DNA of 64,000 nucleotides from a virus, in IMG/VR virus record IMGVR_UViG_3300010389_000001, positions 62,001 to 126,000 of that record; one strand, 5' to 3'. Both the position numbers and the translations under genes were made by a program. Shown one piece after another: positions 7,378 through 15,009 of the stretch. Numbering within the stretch: the stretch's first letter is position 1; each line of letters starts with the position of its first letter. The notes below the pieces were generated by a model that did not search any database, was not told the origin of the DNA, and saw nothing but the letters and a program-made list of their open reading frames with translations.

Positions 7378-8466
7378 ATGCTAAAAGAATTAGTAAAGCT
7401 AGCAAATCATCTAGACTCTATTGGTCATAGAGACTTATCTGATGATTTAGACTCTGTTATAAGAAAGATGGCTCAAGCCACGACGGGCCAGACTATGAGC
7501 GGAGCACTTTCTGAATTTGAATATGGCAAGTCATTGCTAACCCCCTCTCGTGAGGCGGCGGTTAAAAAGACCAAAGAGATCCTTGCGAATATAGAGAACT
7601 CTGTGTATGGCGATCAAGTTACACAGTTATTCCGTGGTTCGCCAACTGGCAGAAAACTCTCTGGTGCAGCCCCCGATTTTGAGCAGGCTCCCGCTCTCAG
7701 GTGGCAGCTAGAGACGATTATTAAGTCATTAGGCGAAGCCAATTTGCCCTTTGAAAAAGAACTCCTTGAGGAAGATAAGGATGAACTCAAAGCCTACATT
7801 GAAAGGGCCGAAACGGAGAAGAAAAGTGTGATGCTTGCTGAGCAGGCCATGGCTCAAGAGACGGACTCAGAATCTGATACCATGGCGGCCAGGGGCGATA
7901 TGCCCGATGAGTCAGAGGGCGTTATTCGTAATAACGAAGATATAATGGCTATCGAGAGTATAATTGGGGCACAGGCCACTGGCCAATTTCCTTTCAACAA
8001 GGGAACTTATTTTGCTCTCAAGGCATTCTTAGAGGCTAATGCTGATAAGCTGTCTCACTCAGAGCATAGCCCGGAAGATTATGTGCAAACAATCCTCGAT
8101 ACTGGCCCGGAAGGGTTTTCTGTAAGGGGCGGAGAGCATGCGAGAATAACGGGCAGAAGCTTCCGAGACTGGCGAAATCTTATAGAGGATCTTCAGATGA
8201 CCACAAGAAGAGGCGTCGCCCAGACAGCCCAGATGGTAACAGCCTCTCATGATGGCGATTACATGTCAGAGTTTCACGCTAGAAGCATTGAAAATAGTGC
8301 CGAGGAGATCGTAGGGGATTTGGAAAGAGGCAAGAAACTTGACCCTTGGCAAAAGTCTTACTTAGCGCAAGCTGATCAAATGACGGACAGTGTTGAAGAA
8401 AGGCTTGATCAAGAGGCTAAGATTGAGGCTATGACAAAAGCTTTGGATAAGCTTTTCAAGTATTAA
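7378..8466 (+). CDS. Hypothetical virion-type protein with helical motif
   Basis: No named family. I choose ATG 7378 because CTGGAG lies 11 bases upstream and the protein then begins directly with the helical motif LKELVKLANHLDSIGHRDLS; an upstream start at 7336 is possible. The product is about 362 aa, acidic, soluble and rich in Ala, Glu, Asp and Gln, with predicted long helices and no cysteine-rich sites. It sits between two other motif-bearing proteins, four bases before the next gene. A structural or scaffold-like role is plausible but not shown. Confidence 0.72.
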   Translation: MLKELVKLANHLDSIGHRDLSDDLDSVIRKMAQATTGQTMSGALSEFEYGKSLLTPSREAAVKKTKEILANIENSVYGDQVTQLFRGSPTGRKLSGAAPDFEQAPALRWQLETIIKSLGEANLPFEKELLEEDKDELKAYIERAETEKKSVMLAEQAMAQETDSESDTMAARGDMPDESEGVIRNNEDIMAIESIIGAQATGQFPFNKGTYFALKAFLEANADKLSHSEHSPEDYVQTILDTGPEGFSVRGGEHARITGRSFRDWRNLIEDLQMTTRRGVAQTAQMVTASHDGDYMSEFHARSIENSAEEIVGDLERGKKLDPWQKSYLAQADQMTDSVEERLDQEAKIEAMTKALDKLFKY

Positions 8467-8469
8467 AAA

Positions 8470-10311
8470 ATGGCCGGCTCAGATAACGAATTATCAATAA
8501 TTGATTTAATAGAGTATTATGAGCCGGGACCGGTTTTGAAAGAGCGAACACCCAATTTAAATAGAACATCATTTTATCCTGGCGACGGCGAGCATCATGC
8601 AGAAGATGGTGAGCCCGAGCCGGGCAAAAAGGTTACAAAAAAAGCAAGGCTGGATATTATTCGGAAAAAGGCGCTTGGGTTAACCGATGTTCCCCGTGCT
8701 GCAATTCCGGGTAATGAAGGGTATCTTGGAAGAAGAGACCCCGGCACTGAAGAGGGTCAGGAAGAATTTACGACATGGTTCGGAGGGCAGGAAGATTTTG
8801 TTCTAGATAATCTTGAAAAAGAAGATAAGCTACCTACTAATAAAAAAAGAAATGAAAATAAACCTGAATCAGGAGATTTAAATAAAATGAGCTTCGAAAA
8901 ATCTGAATTACTAAAACTAGCTAAAGCCCTGAGCGTCAGAGGGCAGGTCTCTGCGTCTGATTCTGTTATTAGATTGACAAAGCAGGCTGACACGAATTCC
9001 GGTAGTAACTCGGCATTCTTCGATGGATGGGAGGAACTAACGAGGGGTGCTGGTCAAAGCCTGAGAAGCTTGACGACATGGGGAGGGGGTTACTTACCCA
9101 AAAACGCGCTGAAGGAAAGAATAGCAGATATGTGGGTCACATATGGGGGCGAACTTCGATTTGTTGATCAGAGTGGCGTAGAGAAAACTCTAGAAGCTCT
9201 TATCGAATTCTGGATAAGTCAAGATCTGAAATTTGGCCGAGGAGGAGAGCCTAATGACACAGACAAAGCAAGAGTTAAGACTTTCCTCGATGGGAAAAAA
9301 AGCACAGAGATTACTGTTGAAGGACTAATTGGCGTTATGTGGAATGACGGAGAAAGTGGATATAAGACAGGTATAGGCCAGGCTCAAACTAGCTTTACGG
9401 ACATGGTGCAGGATGAAACAAAAACATTTGTTGATGCATGGAATAGTGTAATTAGGTACAAGCAGAAGCAGGGCACTGGCACATCAACCGGCCAGCCTGT
9501 TGCGGGTACAACTCAATCATTACCGGGAGGGACTAGCGCAGCTAAAGAGGAGCCCTGGGTGCCAGTACAGAAGAGAATTAACGAGTTATTTGCTGACGGT
9601 GGAGCACTGCAATCAAGAAGGCCCGATCCATGGGAGCCTCTAGCGACCGATGGAGATATGGGTGAGAAGTCTACCACTGCTTACAACGCAGCTACAGGAT
9701 CTAACTATGATCCCAATGCTAGACCGTGGCCTATACCAAAAGCGTTAACCCCGGAGCAGGCACTAGATGAGTTGAATGCTCAGATCGAAGAAGTCGTTGC
9801 CCCAACACCCTCTGAGCCTGCGGATACTACAAGGGGAGGAGGGCCAGGTGAGGTAGCTCCAGAAGAATCACCTATTGCCGAGGGCAAGGCCACAGGAGAC
9901 CTACAAGACTGGTATATAGCGGACTCGGATGATGGAAGCCATTATGTCGGGATAGGAAAAGAAGGAACTGAATATGCATACCAGATATTTGCAATATCAA
10001 AAGAGCCGAATGAAAGCGGCAGGCATGATGCCGTAAGAATAACCGATAGAGGTGATGATCCCAGATTCACTGGAGCAAGATTCTTGGAGGGCAAAGAGGA
10101 CGGAAGACTTATATCTCAGATAAGAAGAGATAGGCTGGGTCGAGCGCAGAGAACAAGATATACTGATGTGATCAGGGGACAGAGAAAGAGCGTTAAGGGC
10201 GATACCCGGAGAGGCAGAAGAAGAGGCGCTGAGAGAGCGGAGAGAGCCGCAGCTGGAACCAGAAGAAGAGACCTTAGGCAGAGGGGAAGATCCGAAAGAC
10301 GAAGAAGATAG
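8470..10311 (+). CDS. Hypothetical protein with Arg-rich tail and internal helical motif
   Basis: 613 aa, no named family. Residues 1-139 are acidic and disordered. At residue 140 an internal ATG (8887), preceded by AGGAG, starts the helical motif (KSELLKLAKALSVRGQVSAS) that heads other proteins here, so a shorter product may also be made. The middle contains Pro/Gly/Thr-rich linkers. The C-terminus (last 55 residues) is extremely basic, with many Arg and blocks such as GRRRGAERAER, suggesting DNA or RNA contact. The acidic front and basic tail would suit a packaged internal head protein, but that is inference. A terminator follows 34 bases later. Confidence 0.72.
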   Translation: MAGSDNELSIIDLIEYYEPGPVLKERTPNLNRTSFYPGDGEHHAEDGEPEPGKKVTKKARLDIIRKKALGLTDVPRAAIPGNEGYLGRRDPGTEEGQEEFTTWFGGQEDFVLDNLEKEDKLPTNKKRNENKPESGDLNKMSFEKSELLKLAKALSVRGQVSASDSVIRLTKQADTNSGSNSAFFDGWEELTRGAGQSLRSLTTWGGGYLPKNALKERIADMWVTYGGELRFVDQSGVEKTLEALIEFWISQDLKFGRGGEPNDTDKARVKTFLDGKKSTEITVEGLIGVMWNDGESGYKTGIGQAQTSFTDMVQDETKTFVDAWNSVIRYKQKQGTGTSTGQPVAGTTQSLPGGTSAAKEEPWVPVQKRINELFADGGALQSRRPDPWEPLATDGDMGEKSTTAYNAATGSNYDPNARPWPIPKALTPEQALDELNAQIEEVVAPTPSEPADTTRGGGPGEVAPEESPIAEGKATGDLQDWYIADSDDGSHYVGIGKEGTEYAYQIFAISKEPNESGRHDAVRITDRGDDPRFTGARFLEGKEDGRLISQIRRDRLGRAQRTRYTDVIRGQRKSVKGDTRRGRRRGAERAERAAAGTRRRDLRQRGRSERRRR

Positions 10312-10344
10312 TTTAATCATCAGATAAGGGAAAGAGACCCAATT

Positions 10345-10376
10345 AAAGCCTTCCGAAATAACGGAAGGCTTTTTTC
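10345..10376 (+). terminator. Rho-independent terminator
   Basis: AAAGCCTTCCG, loop AAATAA, CGGAAGGCTTT then TTT. The stem is a perfect 11 bp. It closes the 6287-10311 unit and is immediately followed by copy 2 of the repeated promoter-like element. Confidence 0.9.
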
Positions 10377-10404
10377 TTGCACCATATCCCATTCGGGTTA
10401 TCCC
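10377..10404 (+). promoter_or_regulatory. Repeated promoter-like element, copy 2
   Basis: TTGCACCATATCCC is shared exactly with the copies at 4780 and 17109; the second half differs (TATCCC instead of TATAGG). The element directly follows a terminator and precedes the gene at 10424, whose GAGGAGG site starts at about 10409. The position supports a promoter role even though the -10 half is poor for sigma70. Confidence 0.55.
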
Positions 10405-10423
10405 ATTCCGAGGAGGCGCCCCC

Positions 10424-11014
10424 ATGAGCCCAAAGTCGATCAGTATATTCGATACAGCCCAAACAAAGAAGCGGACGAACCGCAATAACAAGCAAAAGAA
10501 AAGTACGGCAGAAAAGCAGCGAATTGCAGATAAAGAAGCTCTGGGTAAGGCGGCTCTTCAAAAGTTAAATCCAATGGTCATCCCTCTACTTGCAGCCCAA
10601 GAAAGGCCGTCTGGATTTATCACTTCTTCAATCGATGTAATTCAGAACAATCCTCATCGTCTATCGGATAATTGGATTGAGAAGCTAAATAAGTGGGTTG
10701 ATGATGTAGCTGCCGCATCAATTTTAGAGGAGCCCGATATTAAGATCGGAGAGAGAATCGATATTGGCCCCATCATGGTAGATCGGATTATTCCTCCAAA
10801 GCTTGAATCCCAATATCCTATGCCAGCCATTATGTGCAAGGACGAAAGAGGCTGGAAGTGGTACTTTAAAACAAGTAAGGCTGGACAGTTCTCTTCTGGC
10901 GACTATATTACCTTCAGGGCAATTCCCTCCGGTCACGGAGAGGGGATTACCTTTCTGCGCAGGCCAACTAAATTGGTTAAGGTAGAAAAGAATATGGAGG
11001 AAGATAGTGATTAG
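10424..11014 (+). CDS. Hypothetical protein, 196 aa, with basic N-terminus
   Basis: No family recognised. A strong GAGGAGG site precedes the ATG. Residues 1-45 are very basic and low-complexity (Lys, Asn, Gln, Arg), then a helical segment, and from about residue 95 a beta-rich part with IDIGPIMVDRIIPPK and GDYITFRAIPSGHGEGITF that looks like a small beta-barrel or SH3-like domain. That combination would suit nucleic-acid binding. It is the first gene of the purine-related unit. Confidence 0.7.
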   Translation: MSPKSISIFDTAQTKKRTNRNNKQKKSTAEKQRIADKEALGKAALQKLNPMVIPLLAAQERPSGFITSSIDVIQNNPHRLSDNWIEKLNKWVDDVAAASILEEPDIKIGERIDIGPIMVDRIIPPKLESQYPMPAIMCKDERGWKWYFKTSKAGQFSSGDYITFRAIPSGHGEGITFLRRPTKLVKVEKNMEEDSD

Positions 11015-11097
11015 TCAGGAAGGTAGATTTGATCTATCATTAAAATATAATCTTCTATATTTTTGTTTTTACAAAATTCTATAGCAGCAGCTTTTTT

Positions 11098-11149
11098 GGC
11101 TCCTATTAATTGCCTTGGGATTAATAGAAAAGCCCAACTCCCCAAGGCA
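11098..11149 (+). promoter_or_regulatory. Possible pseudoknot or switch in the adenylosuccinate synthetase leader
   Basis: Stem 1 is CTATTAAT (11103-11110) with ATTAATAG (11120-11127), extended by GGCT/AGCC (11098-11101/11131-11134). Its loop TGCCTTGGG (11111-11119) is perfectly complementary over 9 bases to CCCAAGGCA (11141-11149), which lies 11 bases before the AAGGAGGTG ribosome-binding site. The two pairings can form a pseudoknot or be mutually exclusive hairpins. No known riboswitch consensus is recognised. Confidence 0.5.
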
Positions 11150-11174
11150 GTCATTAGAGAAAAGGAGGTGCTTT

Positions 11175-12222
11175 ATGTCCAAGCTAATCAGACTCGCAGA
11201 TGTTGTAGTTGGTTTAGCTTGGGGTTAACTACCCCGGCGATGAAGCAAAAGGGAAAATTACTGCCCAACTCGCATCAACAAGGTCAGCGTCAAACGGTGG
11301 CTCATTCTACGATTACATCGTCCGTTGGGCCGGTGGTAATAACGCAGGCCACACTGTATGGGTTGGCGGAGAAAAATTTAAGACACACTTGGTTCCATCC
11401 GGAGTATTCTATGGTGTGAAATCGATTGTTGGCCCTGGCTGTGTTTTGCACCAGGAGCACTTTAATGTGGAGCTTTCTTATCTGGAGAAGAACGGCTTTG
11501 ACCCAGGGCTGGTAAAGGTTTCTCCAAGATGCCATATTGTAACTGATGAGCACCTTGAGTATGACCGAAATAATCTTGCTAAAAAGCTTGGAACTACAGG
11601 ACGAGGAATTGCTCCAGCTTACTCTGCAAAGTTTGCAAGAACCGGAATTCTAGCAAAGGATGTTCTTCCAAGTCATATGCTGTGGGATGAGCGGCTAGAT
11701 GGCAATGTCCTATGCGAAGGAGCACAGGGCGTATGGCTTGACATTGATCATGGTCTTTATCCTTATGTAACTTCATCAACGACTCTGCCTTATGGAGCTT
11801 GCAGCGTCGGCTTTCCTCCTCAGAAGATTCGCAATATTTGGGGTGCAGCAAAGATTTATGATACAAAGTCTGGAGAGGATCCAAGATTTCCTGACTCACT
11901 CTTAGATGATCCAAAGCTTTTGAATGTTGCGAATCTTGGACAAGAATATGGCGTAACCACGGGGCGAAGAAGAAAGGTTAATTGGCTAAATTTAAATATG
12001 CTAATTGACTCTATAAATCTTTCTGGCACAACCAACTTGGTTATAAGTAAATGTGATATACTGCTTGATCTTGGAGAAGGATACTTTAATCTGTTCTATA
12101 ATGATAATATGGTGAGTTTTGCATCATTAAAGAATATGTGTGAGTTCATCACCAACGAAGTTACTTTAAACTGTCCTCTGGTAACTGAGATAAGGTATTC
12201 AAGCTCCCCTATGGAGATTTGA
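11175..12222 (+). CDS. purA: Adenylosuccinate synthetase (short PurA/PurZ0-like), reading frame interrupted in the P-loop
   Basis: Converts IMP, aspartate and GTP to adenylosuccinate, the first step to AMP. Starting at ATG 11175 with a perfect AAGGAGGTG site, the protein reads MSKLIRLADVVVGLAWG and then meets TAA at 11226. The next frame continues GDEAKGKI, NNAGHTV (catalytic His), KLGTTGRGIAPAY (IMP loop), GAQGVWLDIDHGLYPYVTSS, TTGRRRKVNW and ISKCDIL, all intact to 12222. Total length would be about 345 aa, like short archaeal and phage forms. The downstream frame has no start codon before TTG 11389, which is past the P-loop and His. An active enzyme therefore needs recoding of the 13-base break, unless it is a mutation. 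The Asp of WGDE is kept, unlike PurZ of 2-aminoadenine phages. Confidence 0.85.
11221..11238 (+). other. Candidate translational bypass site (take-off GGT, stop, hairpin, landing GGC)
   Basis: GGGGT (11221-11225) pairs with ACCCC (11231-11235) around loop TAACT. The glycine codon GGT (11223-11225) is followed at once by TAA (11226-11228); the glycine codon GGC (11236-11238) follows the stem and is in frame with the rest of the enzyme. One tRNA-Gly (GCC anticodon) can read both. A hop from GGT to GGC gives W-G-D-E-A-K-G-K, the exact conserved P-loop. The layout mirrors T4 gene 60. No other read-through or single frameshift restores the motif without adding residues. Confidence 0.5.
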
Positions 12223-12223
12223 T

Positions 12224-13045
12224 TTGTCTAACGTAACTGTTCTTTATCACGCAGGCTGCCCCGATGGCTTTGGCTCTGCGTGGTCTTTCTACAAAAAGTA
12301 TGGCACTAAAGCTGAGTATATACCCGTTCGTCACGGAGATCTTCCTCCAGACGTTACAGGAAAGACTGTTTTTATTGTTGACTTTTCTTATCCCAGGACT
12401 ATACTGGAGGAAATGCACGCGGCAGCAGAATCGCTGACGGTAATAGACCATCACATTACTGCCCAAGAAAGTCTGCATGGCTTAGACTATTGCCACTTTG
12501 ATATGTCTCATTCCGGCGCTTATTTATCATGGGCCTTTCTCTTTGGAGAAGAAGACGTACCGCTTTTAATTAGGTATATTGAGGATAGAGATTTGTGGAA
12601 GTGGCAGCTTCCTTCTGCAGAGCAGATTTTATCTGCTATAGATTCGTATGACAAGAGCTTCTCCACTTGGGACTCTTTAAATGAGAAGCTAGATGAGCCT
12701 CATTCGAGGTCATGGTTTAAGCTGCACATTGAGGGCTCTGCAATCTTGCGCTATAACAAGCAGCTTATCGAGAGGCTGAAAAAGAAAGAGCATACAGTAA
12801 AGATTGGCGATGATACTATCCGCGCTGTAAATTCTCCATTTTTTCAATCAGAGATAGGCGCTCAATTGAGTCGCGGTGAAAAGTATGCTGCTGTTTACTA
12901 TTATGATGGAGAAAAGTATGTCTTCTCGCTTAGGTCGGACGAAGATGGAGAGAATGTCTCTGTAGTGGCCAAAAAGTTTGGAGGAGGAGGCCATAAGAAA
13001 GCTTCTGGTTTTTCGGTTATGAACATCTCTGATTTGGAAAAGTAA
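12224..13045 (+). CDS. DHH/DHHA1-family phosphoesterase
   Basis: Manganese-dependent phosphoesterase of the RecJ/NrnA superfamily, which degrades oligonucleotides or cyclic dinucleotides. Motifs in order: HAGCPDGFGSAW near residue 8 (first metal site), IVDFSY near residue 50, VIDHH near residue 75 (DHH motif) and GGGGHKKASGF near residue 253 (DHHA1 substrate motif). At 273 aa it matches compact NrnA-like proteins rather than RecJ. The start is TTG 12224 with GGAG seven bases upstream; it follows purA after one base. It may recycle nano-RNA or pApA to mononucleotides, feeding the purine genes around it. Confidence 0.87.
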   Translation: MSNVTVLYHAGCPDGFGSAWSFYKKYGTKAEYIPVRHGDLPPDVTGKTVFIVDFSYPRTILEEMHAAAESLTVIDHHITAQESLHGLDYCHFDMSHSGAYLSWAFLFGEEDVPLLIRYIEDRDLWKWQLPSAEQILSAIDSYDKSFSTWDSLNEKLDEPHSRSWFKLHIEGSAILRYNKQLIERLKKKEHTVKIGDDTIRAVNSPFFQSEIGAQLSRGEKYAAVYYYDGEKYVFSLRSDEDGENVSVVAKKFGGGGHKKASGFSVMNISDLEK

Positions 13046-13046
13046 A

Positions 13047-13811
13047 TTGACTATCAAGAACAGTGTAACGAAGAAGATTCGCGGAATGAAGCTGCCGCAT
13101 AATCCGTCAACTCCATGGAGGTCGGTAGAGCTTCTGAGCGTTGACTCCATGCTAGAAGACGCCGATGAATCGGAATGCCTTTCCATTGCCATGGATGAGA
13201 CGGCATTAACTGAAATCGCAAGACATTTGCATTCGAGAATGTCAAAGAACGGCCTTCCAACATCCCCTTGGTATGAGCGTTATATTGAGAATAAGCTTTG
13301 CGCTTCTTTTATTATGAAGCTTGCCAGCAAATCGGATGAGCTTCTTAAGAAGTCAAAGAACCATCGCCTAAAGTTGGCTCTATTTACCGGAGGACACTAT
13401 CAGTCAGTCGAAATGATTGATTGGATTGCCGAAAATTCAGAAGATATAGATCTTGTTGTTGCCGCATCAAGAGTATGTTCAATTTCAGTTCTTAGAAAAA
13501 TATCGAAGAAGAAGGATGCCCTTAGGTTGGTCAAGACTATCGCATACGAAAGGCTAGGGCCTGTAGAGTGTCTTGATGAAATGATTAATGATAAATACGC
13601 AAAGAATAGAGAGATGGGTTATAACTATGCTCCGCATGGCTATCCGCCCCTAGAAGAGAAGGCTCTAACCGAAATCGCAAAGGGGCCTACGATAGCTTTA
13701 ATTAAAAAGCTAAGCTCGGAGTATTTGCCAATGCTAATGGCGAATAGGAATGTATTAAAGAATCGGTGGATTGCTAGTTATCTTGAAAAAAGAATGAACT
13801 CGGGAAAGTAA
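13047..13811 (+). CDS. HEAT-like helical protein, paralogue of the 5090 gene
   Basis: Unnamed family. It begins at TTG 13047, one base after the phosphoesterase stop; an ATG at 13086 is possible but has no good ribosome-binding site. The 254-aa product is predominantly helical with repeats such as ENSEDIDLVVAASRVCSISVLRKISKK, resembling armadillo/HEAT units. It ends WIASYLEKRMNSGK, the same C-terminal signature as the 5090 product. Likely a protein-interaction scaffold; its partner is unknown. Confidence 0.68.
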   Translation: MTIKNSVTKKIRGMKLPHNPSTPWRSVELLSVDSMLEDADESECLSIAMDETALTEIARHLHSRMSKNGLPTSPWYERYIENKLCASFIMKLASKSDELLKKSKNHRLKLALFTGGHYQSVEMIDWIAENSEDIDLVVAASRVCSISVLRKISKKKDALRLVKTIAYERLGPVECLDEMINDKYAKNREMGYNYAPHGYPPLEEKALTEIAKGPTIALIKKLSSEYLPMLMANRNVLKNRWIASYLEKRMNSGK

Positions 13812-13812
13812 T

Positions 13813-14757
13813 ATGTACTTCGGTGATGTAACTGTTGAAGCAAAAGATGTAGAGCTAAACTCATTTCCGGATGAGGTGTATGAATATGCCCTGGTACACG
13901 CCTGCCAGGAGTATTCTTATTGGAATAACAATAAAACTTCTGTTATTACAAGCTTCTTTACTGGAGGCAGGCTCCTAAAGATCTGGAACAATTACCCTAA
14001 CCTAAGGGATAGTATATTTGATAATATTGTTCTGAGATTTTCGGTTGTAGATAGATCTCTTTCCGCAAAGAATATGGTGACCGAACGTCAAGATATTAGG
14101 CGCTCGTGCTCTGAGATTGCCAAGAAAATCTTGGAAAGTCAGTCTGACAACTTTTCCAGACATTGGGTCGATAAAGTTGACCGAATGGTAGGGGCTGGCA
14201 TTCTGAGTAAAAGCTGGGACCATAAGAGCATTCTTTCTTCTATGGAGGAGTATGACGAAGAGTATATGTACTGGCTTAAGAAGTATATTAAAACTCTAAA
14301 ACAAGGAGATGAGAAGGCTTTCGAGGAGCTTTATTTCTCTGTAAAAAGAGGAAAGGGAGCAACGGAAGTAAGAGACTTTATTTTAAGGAAGTCCTTGGAG
14401 TACGGAGCTTTGTCAAATAAGATTCTTGAAAAAATTGCTAAGTCCTCGCCAATCTCTCTTCGCAGAACGATCGTACAATGGCTTTCTGCCGATAAGCACG
14501 ACCTACTTAATCGACTCTCCTATATGAAGAGGAACGATTATAATGGAGGGTATACGGATGAAGATTTCAAGGATATGCAAGAAAAAGCTGACGCCATAGA
14601 TTCTAAGCTTATACTGTTTGCGCCCATTCAAGATATGAATGTTCAGATTAAGTTGGTCGATGTGCTGAGTAAAGATAATCTTGTATGGTGTGTTCCTGCC
14701 GTTTCCTCCCTAGGGAGTTCATGGCTATCTTCAAGACTAGAAAAGAATATGTCATAA
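13813..14757 (+). CDS. HEAT-like helical protein, third paralogue
   Basis: Unnamed family, 314 aa. The ATG lies one base after the previous stop. Helical repeat character is seen throughout (for example ISLRRTIVQWLSADKHDLL), and it ends WLSSRLEKNMS, a divergent version of the W..xLExRMNSG ending of the 5090 and 13047 products. Two of the three paralogues are adjacent here, so a tandem duplication is likely. Confidence 0.65.
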   Translation: MYFGDVTVEAKDVELNSFPDEVYEYALVHACQEYSYWNNNKTSVITSFFTGGRLLKIWNNYPNLRDSIFDNIVLRFSVVDRSLSAKNMVTERQDIRRSCSEIAKKILESQSDNFSRHWVDKVDRMVGAGILSKSWDHKSILSSMEEYDEEYMYWLKKYIKTLKQGDEKAFEELYFSVKRGKGATEVRDFILRKSLEYGALSNKILEKIAKSSPISLRRTIVQWLSADKHDLLNRLSYMKRNDYNGGYTDEDFKDMQEKADAIDSKLILFAPIQDMNVQIKLVDVLSKDNLVWCVPAVSSLGSSWLSSRLEKNMS

Positions 14758-14772
14758 AAGACTGGAGTAATT

Positions 14773-14961
14773 ATGTCAAAAGGTCTGCTGTTAAAAATTA
14801 AGGTTACCAACCTAGACTCAAAGCAAGAGTATATTCACTCAAATGTTCCGCTAGATCACGTAGAGATGATTAAGATGAATCCAAACCTAAGAGTAGAGGT
14901 TATAGGAAGAAGTCGCGGCCGCACTAGGGGGCCTAGAAATCAGGACGAATCGAGTCAGTAA
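14773..14961 (+). CDS. Hypothetical protein, 62 aa
   Basis: No family recognised. Small protein with a beta-rich front (LLLKIKVTNLDSKQEYIHS) and a basic Arg/Gly tail (GRSRGRTRGPRN) that could touch nucleic acid. ATG 14773 is preceded by CTGGAG with a short spacer. It ends the helical-protein group; about 50 bases of intergenic sequence follow. Confidence 0.6.
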   Translation: MSKGLLLKIKVTNLDSKQEYIHSNVPLDHVEMIKMNPNLRVEVIGRSRGRTRGPRNQDESSQ

Positions 14962-15009
14962 TATATCAAGTGTGATAATGCAAGCTATAGCTGGAGGCAA
15001 GAACAGGTA

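Noticed and set aside
11175-12222. Idea that the phage makes 2-aminoadenine (Z) DNA through PurZ
   Set aside because: The reconstructed P-loop keeps the Asp of WGDE, whereas PurZ enzymes replace it, and no DatZ or MazZ gene is visible in this window. It looks like PurA or the PurZ0 type.
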